Shown: positions 23,464 to 31,232 of the stretch, piece after piece | Numbering within the stretch: the first letter of the stretch is position 1 | How the letters are laid out: each line of letters opens with the position of its first letter | The notes under the pieces: generated by a model | The model's database searches: none | The model's input: the letters and a program-made list of their open reading frames with translations, nothing else | Told to the model about the DNA's origin: nothing | Source of the DNA: Mycobacterium paraterrae | GTDB lineage: Bacteria > Actinomycetota > Actinomycetes > Mycobacteriales > Mycobacteriaceae | NCBI RefSeq assembly: GCF_022430545.2 | Contig: NZ_CP092488.2 | Location: 4,712,001 to 4,776,000, forward strand | Direction of reading: 5' to 3' | Length of the DNA: 64,000 nt | Program-made: the position numbers and the translations under genes

Positions 23464-25887
23464 CTACGTGTCGACACGCTTCCATCGTGCGTGCGGGACC
23501 TTCGGCGACCAGGTCCACGCGGCAATCTCGGGGTCGTCTTCGCCATGCTCACGGGTATAGGCACGGGCGGACACGCGGGCGTCGACCATTTGTTGACGCA
23601 GCCCAGCAGCGCGCTCAGCCAAACCATCGACTCGATCGATCACGTCCATCACCAGGTGGAAACGATCCAGGTCATTGAGCATGACCATGTCGAACGGAGT
23701 CGTAGTGGTGCCGCGTTCTTTGAAGCCGCGGACGTGAACGTTGCGATGACCAGTGCGTCGGTAGGTCAGGCGGTGAATGAGCCAGGGATAACCATGATAG
23801 GCGAAGATCACCGGCTTGTTGCTGGTGAACAGCGCGTCGAATTCATGGTCGGTGAGGCCGTGTGGGTGATCTGAATCCGGCATCAAGCGCATCAGATCGA
23901 CGACGTTGACGACTCTGACCCGAAGACCAGGAAGGTCGCGTCTCAAGATGTCGGCGGCGGCGAGTGTCTCGAGCGTAGGGATGTCGCCGGCGCAGGCGAG
24001 CACTACATCGGGTTCAGCGACTGCCGTACTGGCCCACGGCCAGATCCCAAGCCCGCGGGTGCAATGCAGAATCGCCTCATCCATGGTCAGGTACGTCAAG
24101 GCCGGTTGCTTTCCGGCCACGATCACGTTGACGTAGTCGCGGCTCCGGAGGCAATGGTCGGTGACCGAAAGCAGCGTGTTGGCGTCAGGCGGCAGATAGA
24201 CACGGACGACCTCTGGGCGCTTGTTGGCGACTAGGTCGATGAAGCCGGGGTCTTGATGGGACGCGCCGTTATGGTCTTGGCGCCAGACATGGGAGCTCAG
24301 AAGGTAATTCAGCGATGCAACGGGCGGCCGCCAGCCGAGTTCGCGGCTGGTGGCGAGCCACTTCGCGTGCTGATTGAACATCGAGTCAACGATGTGGACG
24401 AATGCCTCGTAACAGTTGAACAGTCCGTGGCGGCCGGTGAGCAGATAACCTTCGAGCCAGCCCTGGCAAAGATGCTCGGACAGGACTTCGACCACTCGGC
24501 CATCAGGTGCGAGATTTTCGTCGTTTCCCTCGATCGTGGACAACCACACCTTGTCGGTTGTCTCGAAGACTGCGTCGAGCCTGTTCGAGGCAGTTTCGTC
24601 CGGACCCGTCAAACGGAACCGGTCGGGATTGCGCGCGATCACGTCGCGCAAAAACGCACCTAAAACCTTTGTGGATTCTCGTGATTGAACAGCTGGTTCG
24701 TCGACGGGCACCGCGTAATCACGGAAGTCGGGCAGGTCGAGGTCCCGCAGCAGAAGTCCGCCATTGGCGTGCGGGTTAGCGCTCATCCTCCGAGCTCCGG
24801 CCGGCGCAAGAGCTCGAAGTTCCGGGCGCAGTGTGCCGCGCTCGTCGAACAGTTCCTGGGGACGGTAGCTGCGCAGCCAGCTCTCCAACTGCGCGCGATG
24901 AGCCGGATCGTTGCGTGTTTCGGTGAGCGGGACCTGATGGGCCCGCCAGGTGCCTTCGACAGGATTGCCGTCGACGCTCTTCGGACCTGTCCAGCCCTTG
25001 GGTGTGCGGAGCACGATCATGGGCCATACCGGCCGTTCGGCCACTCCCCGTGTTCGGGCTGCGCTCTGAATCGCGTTGATGTCGTCGAATGCGTCGTCAA
25101 GCGCGGCGGCAAACCGCTGGTGGACGGTCGCGGGGTCGTCGCCGGCCACGGTGATGGGCCGGTGCCCGTACCCGCGAAGGAGCGCTTCAAGTTCTGCAGC
25201 CGGAATGCGGCTCAAGACAGATGGATTGGCGATCTTGTAACCGTTGAGGTGCAGAATCGGCAGCACAGCTCCGTCAGTGGCGGGATTGAGAAACTTGTTG
25301 GAGTGCCAGCTGGCAGCAAGCGGCCCGGTTTCGGCTTCACCGTCACCGACGACGCATGCGACTATTAAGGCGGGGTTGTCGAATGCTGCGCCGTAGGCAT
25401 GCACGAGCGAATAACCCAGCTCGCCGCCTTCGTGTATGGAGCCGGGCGTCTGTGCACTGACATGACTGGGGATTCCGCCCGGAAAAGAGAACTGGCGAAA
25501 CAGTTTTCGGAGACCTTCTGCGTTCTGGCCGATCTCCGGATAGACCTCACTGTAGGTGCCTTCTAAATAGGCATTGGCGACCAGCCCAGGACCACCGTGG
25601 CCTGGCCCGGTCACGTATATGACGTTGGCGTCACGTTGTCGAATGATCCGGTTTAAGTGTGCGTAGATGAGGTTGAGCCCCGGCGTCGTACCCCAGTGAC
25701 CCAGCAACCGCGGCTTGACGTGCTCTGCCAAAAGCGGCTGGTCCAATAGGGGGTTCGCCACCAAGTAGATCTGTCCAACGGACAAGTAGTTGGCGGCGCG
25801 CCAGTAGCTATCGATCAGTCGTAGTTCATCGTCAGAGAGGGGGCCGGGCTCCAACGTGCGGCCGGCGAGACTGGGAGATGTGTTCAC
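23464..25887 (-). CDS. xfp: Phosphoketolase (xylulose-5-phosphate/fructose-6-phosphate)
   Basis: The GTG at 25887 overlaps the TGA of the upstream stress gene (GTGA) and gives 807 residues, the usual length; an upstream in-frame start at 25962 would lie inside that gene. Family motifs are YWRAANYLSVGQIYL, GHWGTTPGLN, the thiamine-diphosphate region GDGEAETGPLAASWHSNKF, a RTPKGWTGP segment and SHVWRQDHNGASHQDPGFID. The enzyme splits xylulose 5-phosphate (and usually fructose 6-phosphate) with phosphate into acetyl phosphate plus a sugar phosphate, a redox-neutral bypass of glycolysis that feeds ATP through acetate kinase. Coupling to a stress protein and proximity to DosR-like boxes suggest use under low oxygen. 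Confidence 0.95.
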   Translation of the reverse strand: MNTSPSLAGRTLEPGPLSDDELRLIDSYWRAANYLSVGQIYLVANPLLDQPLLAEHVKPRLLGHWGTTPGLNLIYAHLNRIIRQRDANVIYVTGPGHGGPGLVANAYLEGTYSEVYPEIGQNAEGLRKLFRQFSFPGGIPSHVSAQTPGSIHEGGELGYSLVHAYGAAFDNPALIVACVVGDGEAETGPLAASWHSNKFLNPATDGAVLPILHLNGYKIANPSVLSRIPAAELEALLRGYGHRPITVAGDDPATVHQRFAAALDDAFDDINAIQSAARTRGVAERPVWPMIVLRTPKGWTGPKSVDGNPVEGTWRAHQVPLTETRNDPAHRAQLESWLRSYRPQELFDERGTLRPELRALAPAGARRMSANPHANGGLLLRDLDLPDFRDYAVPVDEPAVQSRESTKVLGAFLRDVIARNPDRFRLTGPDETASNRLDAVFETTDKVWLSTIEGNDENLAPDGRVVEVLSEHLCQGWLEGYLLTGRHGLFNCYEAFVHIVDSMFNQHAKWLATSRELGWRPPVASLNYLLSSHVWRQDHNGASHQDPGFIDLVANKRPEVVRVYLPPDANTLLSVTDHCLRSRDYVNVIVAGKQPALTYLTMDEAILHCTRGLGIWPWASTAVAEPDVVLACAGDIPTLETLAAADILRRDLPGLRVRVVNVVDLMRLMPDSDHPHGLTDHEFDALFTSNKPVIFAYHGYPWLIHRLTYRRTGHRNVHVRGFKERGTTTTPFDMVMLNDLDRFHLVMDVIDRVDGLAERAAGLRQQMVDARVSARAYTREHGEDDPEIAAWTWSPKVPHARWKRVDT

Positions 25888-26759
25888 GAGGCTTGTGTTT
25901 CCCGCACTCGCGAGGGACTGCCGACCTGGTGCCCGGCCGAATGAGCGATCAGCACTGAGCAATTCGCGTGCGCGGTAATAGGCAATCGGCGCGGACCGAT
26001 GAGACGAGTGACAGTGGCTGCGTCGCCCTGCCCGATGACCACGAGTTGAATCGCACCAGCGAAGCTTTCGAGATAACGTCGCGCGCTCATACGCGTCGTC
26101 GCGACCTCCACGGTGACGTCTGGATATCGACGCAACCAGTGATCCAGGTGGTCGTAGAAGCGGTCATTGTTGGTATCGAACGGCGGCCAGGGAAAGATGC
26201 CGAGCGCGAGCACCGGAGCCCGGCGCACTCGCGCTTCCTCCATCGCCCAAACCAATGCGGCATCGCCGTCGGAGAGGCCGTCGAGCACCGCCACGATGAA
26301 GCCCGCTTCCGAGGAACCGCGGTGGGGAGCGTCGTACCGGATGATCGCCACTGGGCAGTGCGCTCGCTCGGCAAGCGTTATCGCAGTCGAGCCAAACGCG
26401 GCAGCAACCATGCGACCGATACCCGTTGAGCCCACGCAGACGAGGGTCGCGCCCACCGACTCGGCCACCAGTGTTGCCCCGACGTCACCGCGCAGCACCT
26501 CGGTCTCGATCGTCACGAGAAGGCCAGCCGCTTTCACCGCTGAAGAAGCTTCGCGCAGGCAGCTTTCCGCGTATTGCTGTTCCGCACCGTCGAGCGTTGC
26601 GCCGCCTGATGAGCCGCATGTGTAGTGGGCGACATACACGATTTTCAGCGGAACGTCGTGATGGACGGCTTCTTTGGCCGCCCACGATGCCGCGCTTAGC
26701 GCCGCATCGGAACCGTCCACGGCGACAACCACTGGTCGAGGTGATGAGTCATCGCTCAT
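25884..26759 (-). CDS. Universal stress protein, tandem UspA domains
   Basis: The 291-residue product starts at an ATG with AGGAG seven bases upstream. The first UspA domain (VVVAVDGSDAALSAASWAA through GSTGIGRMVAAAFGSTAITL and CPVAIIR) keeps the G-2x-G-9x-G(S/T) ATP loop. The second (FIVAVLDGLSDGDAALVWAM through VVIGQGDAATVTRLIGPRRL) has a modified loop. Its stop overlaps the phosphoketolase start by four bases, so stress protein and phosphoketolase form a coupled two-gene operon. A moderate DosR-like site lies 88 bases upstream. It is divergent from the Acg-type nitroreductase, the same functional company seen in DosR regulons. Confidence 0.93.
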   Translation of the reverse strand: MSDDSSPRPVVVAVDGSDAALSAASWAAKEAVHHDVPLKIVYVAHYTCGSSGGATLDGAEQQYAESCLREASSAVKAAGLLVTIETEVLRGDVGATLVAESVGATLVCVGSTGIGRMVAAAFGSTAITLAERAHCPVAIIRYDAPHRGSSEAGFIVAVLDGLSDGDAALVWAMEEARVRRAPVLALGIFPWPPFDTNNDRFYDHLDHWLRRYPDVTVEVATTRMSARRYLESFAGAIQLVVIGQGDAATVTRLIGPRRLPITAHANCSVLIAHSAGHQVGSPSRVRETQAS

Positions 26760-26846
26760 GAAGCGCTCCTGGGGCCGGCAGCAAGTCAGTTACGACGCTA
26801 TCCACCTCATTCGCGTCAGACAGGAGGCGTAAGTACTCCGCGCCAG

Positions 26847-26861
26847 TGGACGTTGGACCCT
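26847..26861. promoter_or_regulatory. Weak DosR-like box between stress gene and nitroreductase
   Basis: TGGACGTTGGACCCT matches about 11 of 15 positions of the DosR element, keeping the GGAC and CCC half sites. It lies 88 bases upstream of the minus-strand stress-protein start and could serve the stress gene-xfp operon. The match is moderate and was made by eye. Confidence 0.35.
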
Positions 26862-27077
26862 ACGAAGGCTTGGGTCATGCAGAGTTTCTGCAGCATTTTG
26901 GTGGCTACCTACGTTGCTCCGCTGACTCGTCGCGTAATTAATGTCGTGAGACTGCAGTCACGCGATGGCGCCACCCGAGCGAGGTCAAATGCCCGTCAGC
27001 ATCGGCTAATCCGGTTTTGTGTCAGTGCCTCGAGCTACTCGATCTGCTGTCGCACTCGACATAAGGTCCGCGGATCT

Positions 27078-27092
27078 AGGACCAATGGCCCT
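27078..27092. promoter_or_regulatory. DosR-like box upstream of nitroreductase
   Basis: AGGACCAATGGCCCT keeps the GGAC and GGCCC half sites of the DosR element at the right spacing and ends 57 bases before the nitroreductase ATG. Acg (Rv2032) is a classic DosR target, which makes this site the most credible of the three. Confidence 0.55.
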
Positions 27093-27149
27093 CCCCGCAC
27101 GCAGGCGGGGCGACAACGATTGCTTGAAGCTCGATACGGAGGGGCCACG

Positions 27150-28133
27150 ATGCTCGATACGGAGTCAGTCAACAGCACTATCACCGAGGCAGTGCGTTCG
27201 GCATGCCGCGCACCCTCGCTGCACAACAGCCAACCCTGGCAGTGGGTTCTCGATCGCGGGCAACTTCAGCTGTTCCTGGATCCGAGCCGCGTGATGACCA
27301 CCGATACCAGCGCGCGCCAAGCCCTCATCAGTTGCGGGGCAGCACTCGACCATCTTCGCGTTGCGATGGCCGCGGCCGGTTGGCATACGGACGTCGACCG
27401 GTTTCCCTATCCCGCGAATAAGAACCATCTAGCGTCAATCGGCTTCACCCGCTCGCCGTATGTGGCCGAGCGCGACCGGCGGCGTGCGCGCGCGGTCTGG
27501 GAACGTCACACCGATCGGCTGCCCTTCAGCTCAGTCAGTGACCGGGAATCGATCGAACCGATCCTGCGCGCAGCAAGCGCGAGCGAGGCGGTCCATATAG
27601 ATCTGCTCCCCGAGAGTCTGCGGCCGCAGCTTATCGAGGCTTCCCAAACCGCCGAATCACTGCGGTGGTACAACACCGTCTACCATGACGAACTATGCTG
27701 GTGGACAGCCCCTTTCGAGTCATCTGAGGGTATTCCCTACAGCGCCCTCGGCTCGGCCTCCGAAGCTGGCCGAGTCGCCTTCGACCGCACCTTCCCAGGT
27801 CATCGAGGGCCGAAGCGACGCGAAGCGATACCGGAAGACAACGCCGCAATCGTGTTGCTGTCCACCGACGGCGACGGTCGCGCCGAGGCGCTGGCATCCG
27901 GAGAGGCGCTCTCATCTGTTCTGCTGGAATGCACGATGGCCGGCCTGGCGACCTGCCCGGTCACTCACGTGACCGAGCTGCACGTCACCCGCGACCTGAT
28001 CAAAGCGCTGCTCGACCGCGAAGCGACGCCGCAAGTGCTGGTCCGCGTCGGCGTTGTTCCCGTTGGCGAGAAGCAACCACCGCCCACTCCCCGACGACCA
28101 CTGTCGGAGATTCTCCGGTTCGAAAACGAATGA
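27150..28133 (+). CDS. Acg-type nitroreductase-like protein
   Basis: The ATG at 27150, preceded by GGAGGGG, gives 327 residues, close to the 331 of M. tuberculosis Acg; a frame opening at 26853 adds non-homologous sequence over the promoter. The N-terminus AVRSACRAPSLHNSQPWQW is the family FMN-contacting signature, and TDTSARQALISCGAALDHLR and CTMAGLATCPVTHVTEL are also characteristic. Acg proteins keep the nitroreductase fold and bind FMN but have a lid that blocks substrate access, so they are thought to store flavin rather than reduce nitro compounds. The DosR-like box at 27078 supports hypoxic induction. It is divergent from the stress gene-xfp operon. Confidence 0.92.
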   Translation: MLDTESVNSTITEAVRSACRAPSLHNSQPWQWVLDRGQLQLFLDPSRVMTTDTSARQALISCGAALDHLRVAMAAAGWHTDVDRFPYPANKNHLASIGFTRSPYVAERDRRRARAVWERHTDRLPFSSVSDRESIEPILRAASASEAVHIDLLPESLRPQLIEASQTAESLRWYNTVYHDELCWWTAPFESSEGIPYSALGSASEAGRVAFDRTFPGHRGPKRREAIPEDNAAIVLLSTDGDGRAEALASGEALSSVLLECTMAGLATCPVTHVTELHVTRDLIKALLDREATPQVLVRVGVVPVGEKQPPPTPRRPLSEILRFENE

Positions 28134-28435
28134 CGGAGCGCGGGCTGCGCAAAGCGGCGTCACGCCCGCTTAAGCGACTTGCTGGCCTCCGATCTTGGCG
28201 GCAATGCACTCGTGGATCAGCATCTCGACGTCATCGGGCTGCGCGCAACGATTTTGGATGATGAAAACAGCCGGTAGTCCCACGTGCAGGACGCGGGCGC
28301 TGGCCGCTGTGAGTCACCGCTCCATCCGGCGCAGCCGCTCTGGCCTTGCAGTGTGCGACCCAGAATGCAGTAGCCGACTACTGACGATGCGCCTCTTCGA
28401 CGTTCCTAACGTGAACTCAGCGGAAGGAGTCAATC
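28134..28435. other. Intergenic region, possible minus-strand gene remnant
   Basis: About 300 bases without a supported gene. On the minus strand, bases near 28290-28168 encode a short peptide-like run (PAVFIIQNRCAQPDDVEMLI then HECIAAKIGGQQVA and a stop) with no credible start and an upstream stop. It could be the end of a decayed gene, but I recognise no family. The last bases hold the AAGGAG ribosome site of the lectin-like gene. Confidence 0.4.
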
Positions 28436-29326
28436 ATGACGTTCAAACATTTGACCTGTGGCGGCGCAGGAACAGTGCCCGTCGACAGCGGGCTGCCCCG
28501 AGTGGGCGAACTCTACGGAGTGGAGAACAACGGCGACCTGCGCTGGTATCGCTACGACGGATCGGGCCTCCACGGCGAGAGTCCCGGAGATTGGGCGACT
28601 AATTCACGCAACATCATCGGCAACGGATGGGCAGGGTTCAAATTCTTCTGTGGCGGCGGGGACGGCATTTTGTTCGGGGTCGAACCCAATGGTGATCTGC
28701 GCTGGTATCAATACACGGCGGGTGACGGAGTCGCGGACCGTGCCGGCTCTCGCGGCTGGGATGCAAACTCCCGCAACATCATCGGCAACGGCTGGCAAGG
28801 CTTCGTCAGCCTGGTGTGTACGCCCAAGGCTGGCAGGATCGCCAATAACCCGGCTAGCACGCTCTATGGGGTGGAGCCTAACGGCGACTTGCGCTGGTAC
28901 CGCTATGTCGGCGATGGGAAAGAAGACCGATCCGGCAACACTGGTTGGGCACCGAATTCCGGTAACACCATCGGTAACGGGTGGCAAGACTTCGCGATAC
29001 TCACCGCCGCCTCGGACGTTCTGCTCGGGGTAGAGAACAACGGCGACCTGCGCTGGTACTTGTACGAGGGTGACGGCACGCAGGACCGCAGTGGAGGTAC
29101 CGGGTGGCATCCCAACTCTCGCAACATCATCGGGCGGGGATGGGACCGATTCACGCGAATTGTCGGCGGACCGGACGACAACGGCGGCTTCGGTGTGGCT
29201 CTATACGCGGTCGAACCGAATGGTGATCTGTACTGGTACAAGTACACCGGCGATGGCGAAAATGACCCAACCGGTTCGACCGGCTGGCACCCGCGATCAG
29301 GCACGAAGATCGGGCACGGCTGGTAG
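28436..29326 (+). CDS. Tachylectin-2-like five-bladed beta-propeller protein
   Basis: The 296-residue protein has AAGGAG seven bases before its ATG. It consists almost wholly of five repeats, starting near residues 26, 79, 143, 196 and 256, each with the core LYGVE(N/P)NGDLRWYRY, then GDG-DRSG, GW-PNSRNIIGNGW and a terminal aromatic. Tachylectin-2, the horseshoe-crab lectin, is a five-bladed propeller built from the same kind of repeat, and binds N-acetylglucosamine/galactosamine between blades. Binding to mycobacterial or host glycans is therefore plausible but unproven. There is no signal peptide or membrane helix, so the site of action (cytosol, or export by another route) is unclear. Near-identical blades point to recent internal duplication or repeat homogenisation. 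Confidence 0.88.
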   Translation: MTFKHLTCGGAGTVPVDSGLPRVGELYGVENNGDLRWYRYDGSGLHGESPGDWATNSRNIIGNGWAGFKFFCGGGDGILFGVEPNGDLRWYQYTAGDGVADRAGSRGWDANSRNIIGNGWQGFVSLVCTPKAGRIANNPASTLYGVEPNGDLRWYRYVGDGKEDRSGNTGWAPNSGNTIGNGWQDFAILTAASDVLLGVENNGDLRWYLYEGDGTQDRSGGTGWHPNSRNIIGRGWDRFTRIVGGPDDNGGFGVALYAVEPNGDLYWYKYTGDGENDPTGSTGWHPRSGTKIGHGW

Positions 29327-29422
29327 AGCTGTCGCCCCCCGGGCACAGTCGATTGCGAGGTTCCACACTATTGAGCGACACAATTGCGCACTGCGTCGGA
29401 ATCAGTCTGCTGTGATGAACGA

Positions 29423-30097
29423 ATGAGCCCAAATTCCGTTGCCGATGTGCTTACGCAAATGCGCGCCATCGAGTCCGACGTGCCCGCGGGTGACGGCGCT
29501 GGCGTTTTCAACAGCGTCTATCTGCGCGTGACCGAGGCGGTGCAGGATTGCTTGACATCGGGCCACTTTTTTCACGACGACGCGTTCATCGCTGACCTCG
29601 ATGTGCGGTTCGCCGGCTACTGGTTCGACGCGTACAACGCCGCGTCCGACAAGCCCAAGGCGTGGGAGCCCTTGTTCGCATCGCGGACGTGCAAAGCCAT
29701 ATTGCCGATCCAATTCGCACTCGCCGGTATGAACACGCATATCGAGAACGATCTGCCGCTCGCCGTGGTCGCGACCTGCGCGGCCCGAAGGTGCACGCCC
29801 GACAGCCCGGGTATCCGCGACGATTACGAGAAGGTCAACGAACTCTTGGCCAGCGTCGAGGCCGAGATTCGGCGGCAATTCCTCAACACGGTCGAAAACT
29901 CTATCGACGACCACCTTGAGCCGGTCGCGCACCTGGTCACGTCGTGGGACATCGATAAGGCCCGAGATTTTGCCTGGCTGACAGCGCAGACACTGTGGGA
30001 ACTGAGGCGGGCGCGCACATTGTCCGATATCTATATCGCCACGCTGGCCCGAACCGTCGGGATGGGGTCGCGGTTGTTGCTGACCCCGCTCATCTGA
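29423..30097 (+). CDS. DUF5995 family protein
   Basis: The 224-residue protein is read from the ATG at 29423 (MSPNSVADVLTQMRAIESDV); an ATG at 29384 is in frame but lacks support. The family pattern is visible in GVFNSVYLRVTEAVQDCLTSG, DLDVRFAGYWFDAYNA and especially PIQFALAGMNTHIENDLPLA, whose conserved His/Asn/Asp cluster suggests a metal or active site. The product is helical and soluble. The function of DUF5995 is not known to me. It follows the propeller gene by 96 bases in the same direction and is convergent with the tRNA-Pro gene, whose terminator begins 49 bases after its stop. Confidence 0.8.
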   Translation: MSPNSVADVLTQMRAIESDVPAGDGAGVFNSVYLRVTEAVQDCLTSGHFFHDDAFIADLDVRFAGYWFDAYNAASDKPKAWEPLFASRTCKAILPIQFALAGMNTHIENDLPLAVVATCAARRCTPDSPGIRDDYEKVNELLASVEAEIRRQFLNTVENSIDDHLEPVAHLVTSWDIDKARDFAWLTAQTLWELRRARTLSDIYIATLARTVGMGSRLLLTPLI

Positions 30098-30145
30098 TCG
30101 CGAACCGCCAAGTCGGACAGATTCCCACCAAAGGGCCCCAAACGG

Positions 30146-30176
30146 AAAAAATTCCGAACCTAACGCAGGTTCGGAA
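30146..30176 (-). terminator. Intrinsic terminator of tRNA-Pro
   Basis: Perfect ten-base arms TTCCGAACCT / AGGTTCGGAA around a five-base loop (30152-30176) are followed in minus-strand direction by a run of six T. It stands 29 bases beyond the 3' end of the tRNA gene, a canonical rho-independent terminator, which is uncommon in mycobacteria. Confidence 0.85.
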
Positions 30177-30205
30177 CCATTCCGATGTCTTGAGACATCA
30201 CATGG

Positions 30206-30279
30206 TCGGGCTGACAGGATTTGAACCTGCGACCACTTGACCCCCAGTCAAGTGCGCTACCAAACTGCGCCACAGCCCG
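30206..30279 (-). tRNA. tRNA-Pro (anticodon GGG)
   Basis: Seventy-four bases fold into a full cloverleaf: acceptor CGGGCTG/CAGCCCG with discriminator A, D-arm GCGC-AGTTTGGTA-GCGC, anticodon arm CTTGA-CTGGGGG-TCAAG with GGG at 34-36, and T-arm with GGTTCAAATCC. CCA is not encoded. It reads the codon CCC (and CCU by wobble). Confidence 0.97.
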
Positions 30280-30366
30280 TTGCCGCCGAACCGGCAGCAG
30301 GTGGAAAGCCTACAGCAGACCACAAAGGCGACCCCAACCCGAACCGGAGGTGGCACGATCGCGCGC

Positions 30367-30816
30367 GTGGCCGGCAAACCAACCGACGATCAGCGTCTGC
30401 GCGACCTGGTACGCCTGCGTCGCGTCCGGGACCGTATCGACCGCGACTACGCGCAACCACTCGACGTCGAGGCGCTGGCCCGCGACGCGAATATGTCCGC
30501 CGGTCACCTGAGTCGCCAATTCAGGATCGCCTACGGCGAGTCGCCCTACTCCTACCTGATGACCCGCCGCATCGAGCGCGCGATGGCGCTGCTGCGCCGC
30601 GGCGATCTCAGCGTCACCGAGGTCTGCTTCGCCGTCGGCTGCTCGTCGCTCGGCACCTTCAGCACCCGGTTCACCGAACTGGTCGGCATCTCGCCGAGCC
30701 ACTATCGAGACCAGACGGCACACGTCGTCGTGGGGCTGCCGTCCTGCGTGGAGAAGCAGGTGACCAAACCGGTCAGGAATCGAGAAGCGCCCGCGACCTC
30801 GCTGCACCTAGCGTGA
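30367..30816 (+). CDS. AraC-family transcriptional regulator, short form
   Basis: A 149-residue protein from the GTG at 30367; the ATG at 30280 abuts the tRNA gene and would add unrelated sequence. Two helix-turn-helix motifs are visible: LDVEALARDANMSAGHLSRQ (first) and SVTEVCFAVGCSSLGTFSTR (second), followed by the family signature ELVGISPSHYR. There is almost no room for an effector domain, so sensing must be through another partner or absent. Its stop overlaps the GTG of the VOC gene by four bases, and such AraC-VOC pairs are common in actinobacteria, so it probably controls its own operon. The target is unknown. Confidence 0.88.
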   Translation: MAGKPTDDQRLRDLVRLRRVRDRIDRDYAQPLDVEALARDANMSAGHLSRQFRIAYGESPYSYLMTRRIERAMALLRRGDLSVTEVCFAVGCSSLGTFSTRFTELVGISPSHYRDQTAHVVVGLPSCVEKQVTKPVRNREAPATSLHLA

Positions 30817-31232
30817 CCGTCATGGACATCACCATTCATTCGAGCATGCTGCCCCATCTCGATCCAGAAGAATCGCTGGCGTTCTACCGCGACACGTTGG
30901 GCTTCGAGGTCCGACTCGACGTCGGCAAGGGTGCGATGCGTTGGATCACCGTCGGACCGCCGAATCAGCCTGGTACGTCTATTGTTTTGAGCCCGCCGAC
31001 CGCCAACCCCGGCATCACCGATGACGAGCGTCGAATGATCACCGAGATGATGGCTAAGGGCACCTACGCGATGATCGTCTTGGCGACGAAGGACCTCGAC
31101 GGCACGTTCGAGCGGCTTCAGGCCGGCAACGCCGACATCGTGCAAGAGCCCACCAAGCAGCCCTACGGAATCCGCGACTGCGCCGTGCGGGATCCCGCGG
31201 GCACCATGATCCGCATCCAGGAACTGGCCTAG
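30813..31232 (+). CDS. VOC (glyoxalase/bleomycin-resistance) superfamily protein
   Basis: The 139-residue protein is read from the GTG that overlaps the AraC stop (an ATG at 30822 would give 136). Two beta-alpha-beta-beta-beta modules are visible: HLDPEESLAFYRDTLGFEVR and later YAMIVLATKDLDGTFERLQAG, ending with the familiar PYGIRDCAVRDPAGTMIRI. The superfamily includes glyoxalase I, extradiol dioxygenases and antibiotic-binding proteins; metal ligands cannot be fixed by eye, so the activity is open. It is coupled to the AraC regulator upstream, and its stop overlaps the convergent MDR gene stop. Confidence 0.88.
   Translation: MTVMDITIHSSMLPHLDPEESLAFYRDTLGFEVRLDVGKGAMRWITVGPPNQPGTSIVLSPPTANPGITDDERRMITEMMAKGTYAMIVLATKDLDGTFERLQAGNADIVQEPTKQPYGIRDCAVRDPAGTMIRIQELA

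Noticed and set aside
28168..28300. Small minus-strand protein ending AAKIGGQQVA
   Set aside because: No credible start codon, an in-frame upstream stop and no known family; kept only as a possible remnant.
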